A stretch of 64,000 nt of DNA, taken from NCBI RefSeq assembly GCF_014195485.1, contig NZ_JACIBU010000002.1:427902-491901 (forward strand), read 5' to 3'. Of the stretch, positions 63,225-64,000 are shown piece after piece. Within the stretch, counting starts at the first letter, position 1; each line of letters begins with the position of its first letter. A program made the position numbers and the translations under genes. This DNA comes from Modestobacter versicolor (GTDB lineage: Bacteria; Actinomycetota; Actinomycetes; Mycobacteriales; Geodermatophilaceae). The notes beneath the pieces are model-generated. The model worked only from the letters and a program-made list of their open reading frames with translations. It did not search any database and had not been told where the DNA came from.

Positions 63225-64000
63225 GTGCACATCGTCGTACTCGCCGGAGGCGTCGGCGGCGCCCGGTTCCTCCGCGGCGTCCTGGCCGCGGCCCCCGGGG
63301 CCCAGGTCACCGCCGTGGTCAACACCGGCGACGACGTGACCCTGCACGGGCTCAGGATCTGCCCCGACCTGGACACGGTCATGTACACGCTGGGTGACGG
63401 GATCGACGACGAGCGCGGCTGGGGACGACGCGGCGAGACGTGGACGGTCAAGGACGAGCTGGCCGCCTACGGGGCCGAGCCGACCTGGTTCGGTCTCGGC
63501 GACAGCGACCTGGCCACGCACCTGGTCCGCACCCGGATGCTGGACGCCGGCTACCCGCTCTCCGACGTCACCGCCGCCCTCGCCGAGCGCTGGCAGCCCG
63601 GGGTCCGGCTGCTGCCGATGAGCGACCAGCGGGTCGAGACCCACGTCGTGGTGACCGACCCGGAGACCGGGCGCCCGCGGGCGATCCACTTCCAGGAGTG
63701 GTGGGTCCGTCACCGTGCGGCGCTGGACGCGCACAGCTTCGTCCAGGTCGGTGTCGACGACGCCCGCCCCGGGCCCGGCGTGGTCGAGGCGCTCGGCACC
63801 GCCGACGCCGTGCTGCTCGCCCCGTCGAACCCGGTCGTCTCGATCGGCACCGTGCTCGGCGTGCCCGGCATCCGGGACGCCGTCCGGGCCGCCCGGGGCC
63901 GGGTGGTCGGCGTCTCCCCCATCGTCGACGGCGCCGCGCTGCGCGGGATGGCCGACCGCTGCCTGCCCGTCGTCGGCGTCGAGGTCAGCGCCGAGGGCGT
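63225..64000 (+). CDS. fbiA: CofD/FbiA, 2-phospho-L-lactate transferase (partial)
   Basis: The first 258 codons of the F420 biosynthesis enzyme that joins the lactyl/enolpyruvyl-derived moiety to F0. N-terminal VVLAGGVGGARFLRG, VNTGDDVTLHGLRICPDLDTVMYTL, GDSDLATHL and LLAPSNPVVSIGTVL are diagnostic; the gene continues past the right edge. GTG 63225 is the family-typical start. It is divergent from whiB2, as Rv3261 is from Rv3260c. Confidence 0.95.
   Translation, partial: MHIVVLAGGVGGARFLRGVLAAAPGAQVTAVVNTGDDVTLHGLRICPDLDTVMYTLGDGIDDERGWGRRGETWTVKDELAAYGAEPTWFGLGDSDLATHLVRTRMLDAGYPLSDVTAALAERWQPGVRLLPMSDQRVETHVVVTDPETGRPRAIHFQEWWVRHRAALDAHSFVQVGVDDARPGPGVVEALGTADAVLLAPSNPVVSIGTVLGVPGIRDAVRAARGRVVGVSPIVDGAALRGMADRCLPVVGVEVSAEG

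Overview
This window is high-GC, densely packed actinobacterial chromosome. Its gene content and order follow the Mycobacterium tuberculosis Rv3201c-Rv3261 neighbourhood: adnBA, an MGMT-like gene, moeZ, a DUF3152 protease-like gene, a TetR gene, a DUF3107 gene, a ferritin-like gene, a DEAD-box helicase and a PQQ-propeller gene; then, after a variable stretch, an Rv3235-like gene, secA, hpf, comF, lpqB-mtrB-mtrA, sahH, manA, a SIS-domain gene, manB, DUF3499, a zincin-like gene, a WhiB2-type gene and cofD/fbiA. Codon use and a BldC-like regulator fit a Geodermatophilaceae-type actinomycete (inferred from gene content only). There are no rRNA or tRNA genes, CRISPR arrays, insertion sequences or phage genes.

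Layout. 1-16.6 kb is the first conserved block: the AdnAB recombination motor-nuclease, an alkyltransferase-like DNA-damage sensor, the MoeZ sulfur-activation enzyme, a metzincin-like membrane protein and an RNA helicase. 16.6-38.1 kb is the variable stretch. It holds two hydrolase/oxygenase genes, a divergent lysG-lysE pair, a MerR-controlled aldo/keto reductase, a RecB-like nuclease, PHP, PH, Nudix and MaoC genes, an HTTM membrane-protein pair, a divergent WXG100 gene and type VII secretion ATPase gene, a WS/DGAT-like acyltransferase, a CpaE/SAF pair and a BldC-like regulator. 38.1-58.6 kb is the second conserved block: SecA translocase, ribosome hibernation factor, the MtrAB-LpqB signalling operon, S-adenosylhomocysteine hydrolase and the mannose-phosphate genes. 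58.8-61.6 kb is an AlgI/AlgJ-type O-acetylation cassette, followed by a WhiB2-type septation regulator and the F420 gene cofD, which runs off the right edge.

The most unusual signal is a family of seven short structured elements (about 60-78 bp). Each starts 0-4 bases after a stop codon, always on the sense strand of that gene (moeZ, the DEAD-box helicase, a DUF2236 oxygenase, secA, sahH, the DUF3499 gene, whiB2). They share a GGACC...GGCC outer helix with a conserved bulged A, and by eye three helices vary in sequence while keeping base pairs. Behind moeZ, sahH and whiB2 the element is followed directly by a long GC hairpin. In one place the element appears to be read as the N-terminus of the next protein. 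This looks like an RNA-level 3'-UTR element whose family I do not recognise.

Other points: many genes look leaderless (a TAnnnT hexamer 6-9 bases before the start codon); candidate MtrA-type direct repeats lie before mtrA and whiB2; the helicase appears to start at CTG; several enzymes have substitutions at signature residues (alkyltransferase-like PWYR, acyltransferase HPxxxDG, WXG100 W-x-D, zincin without HExxH).
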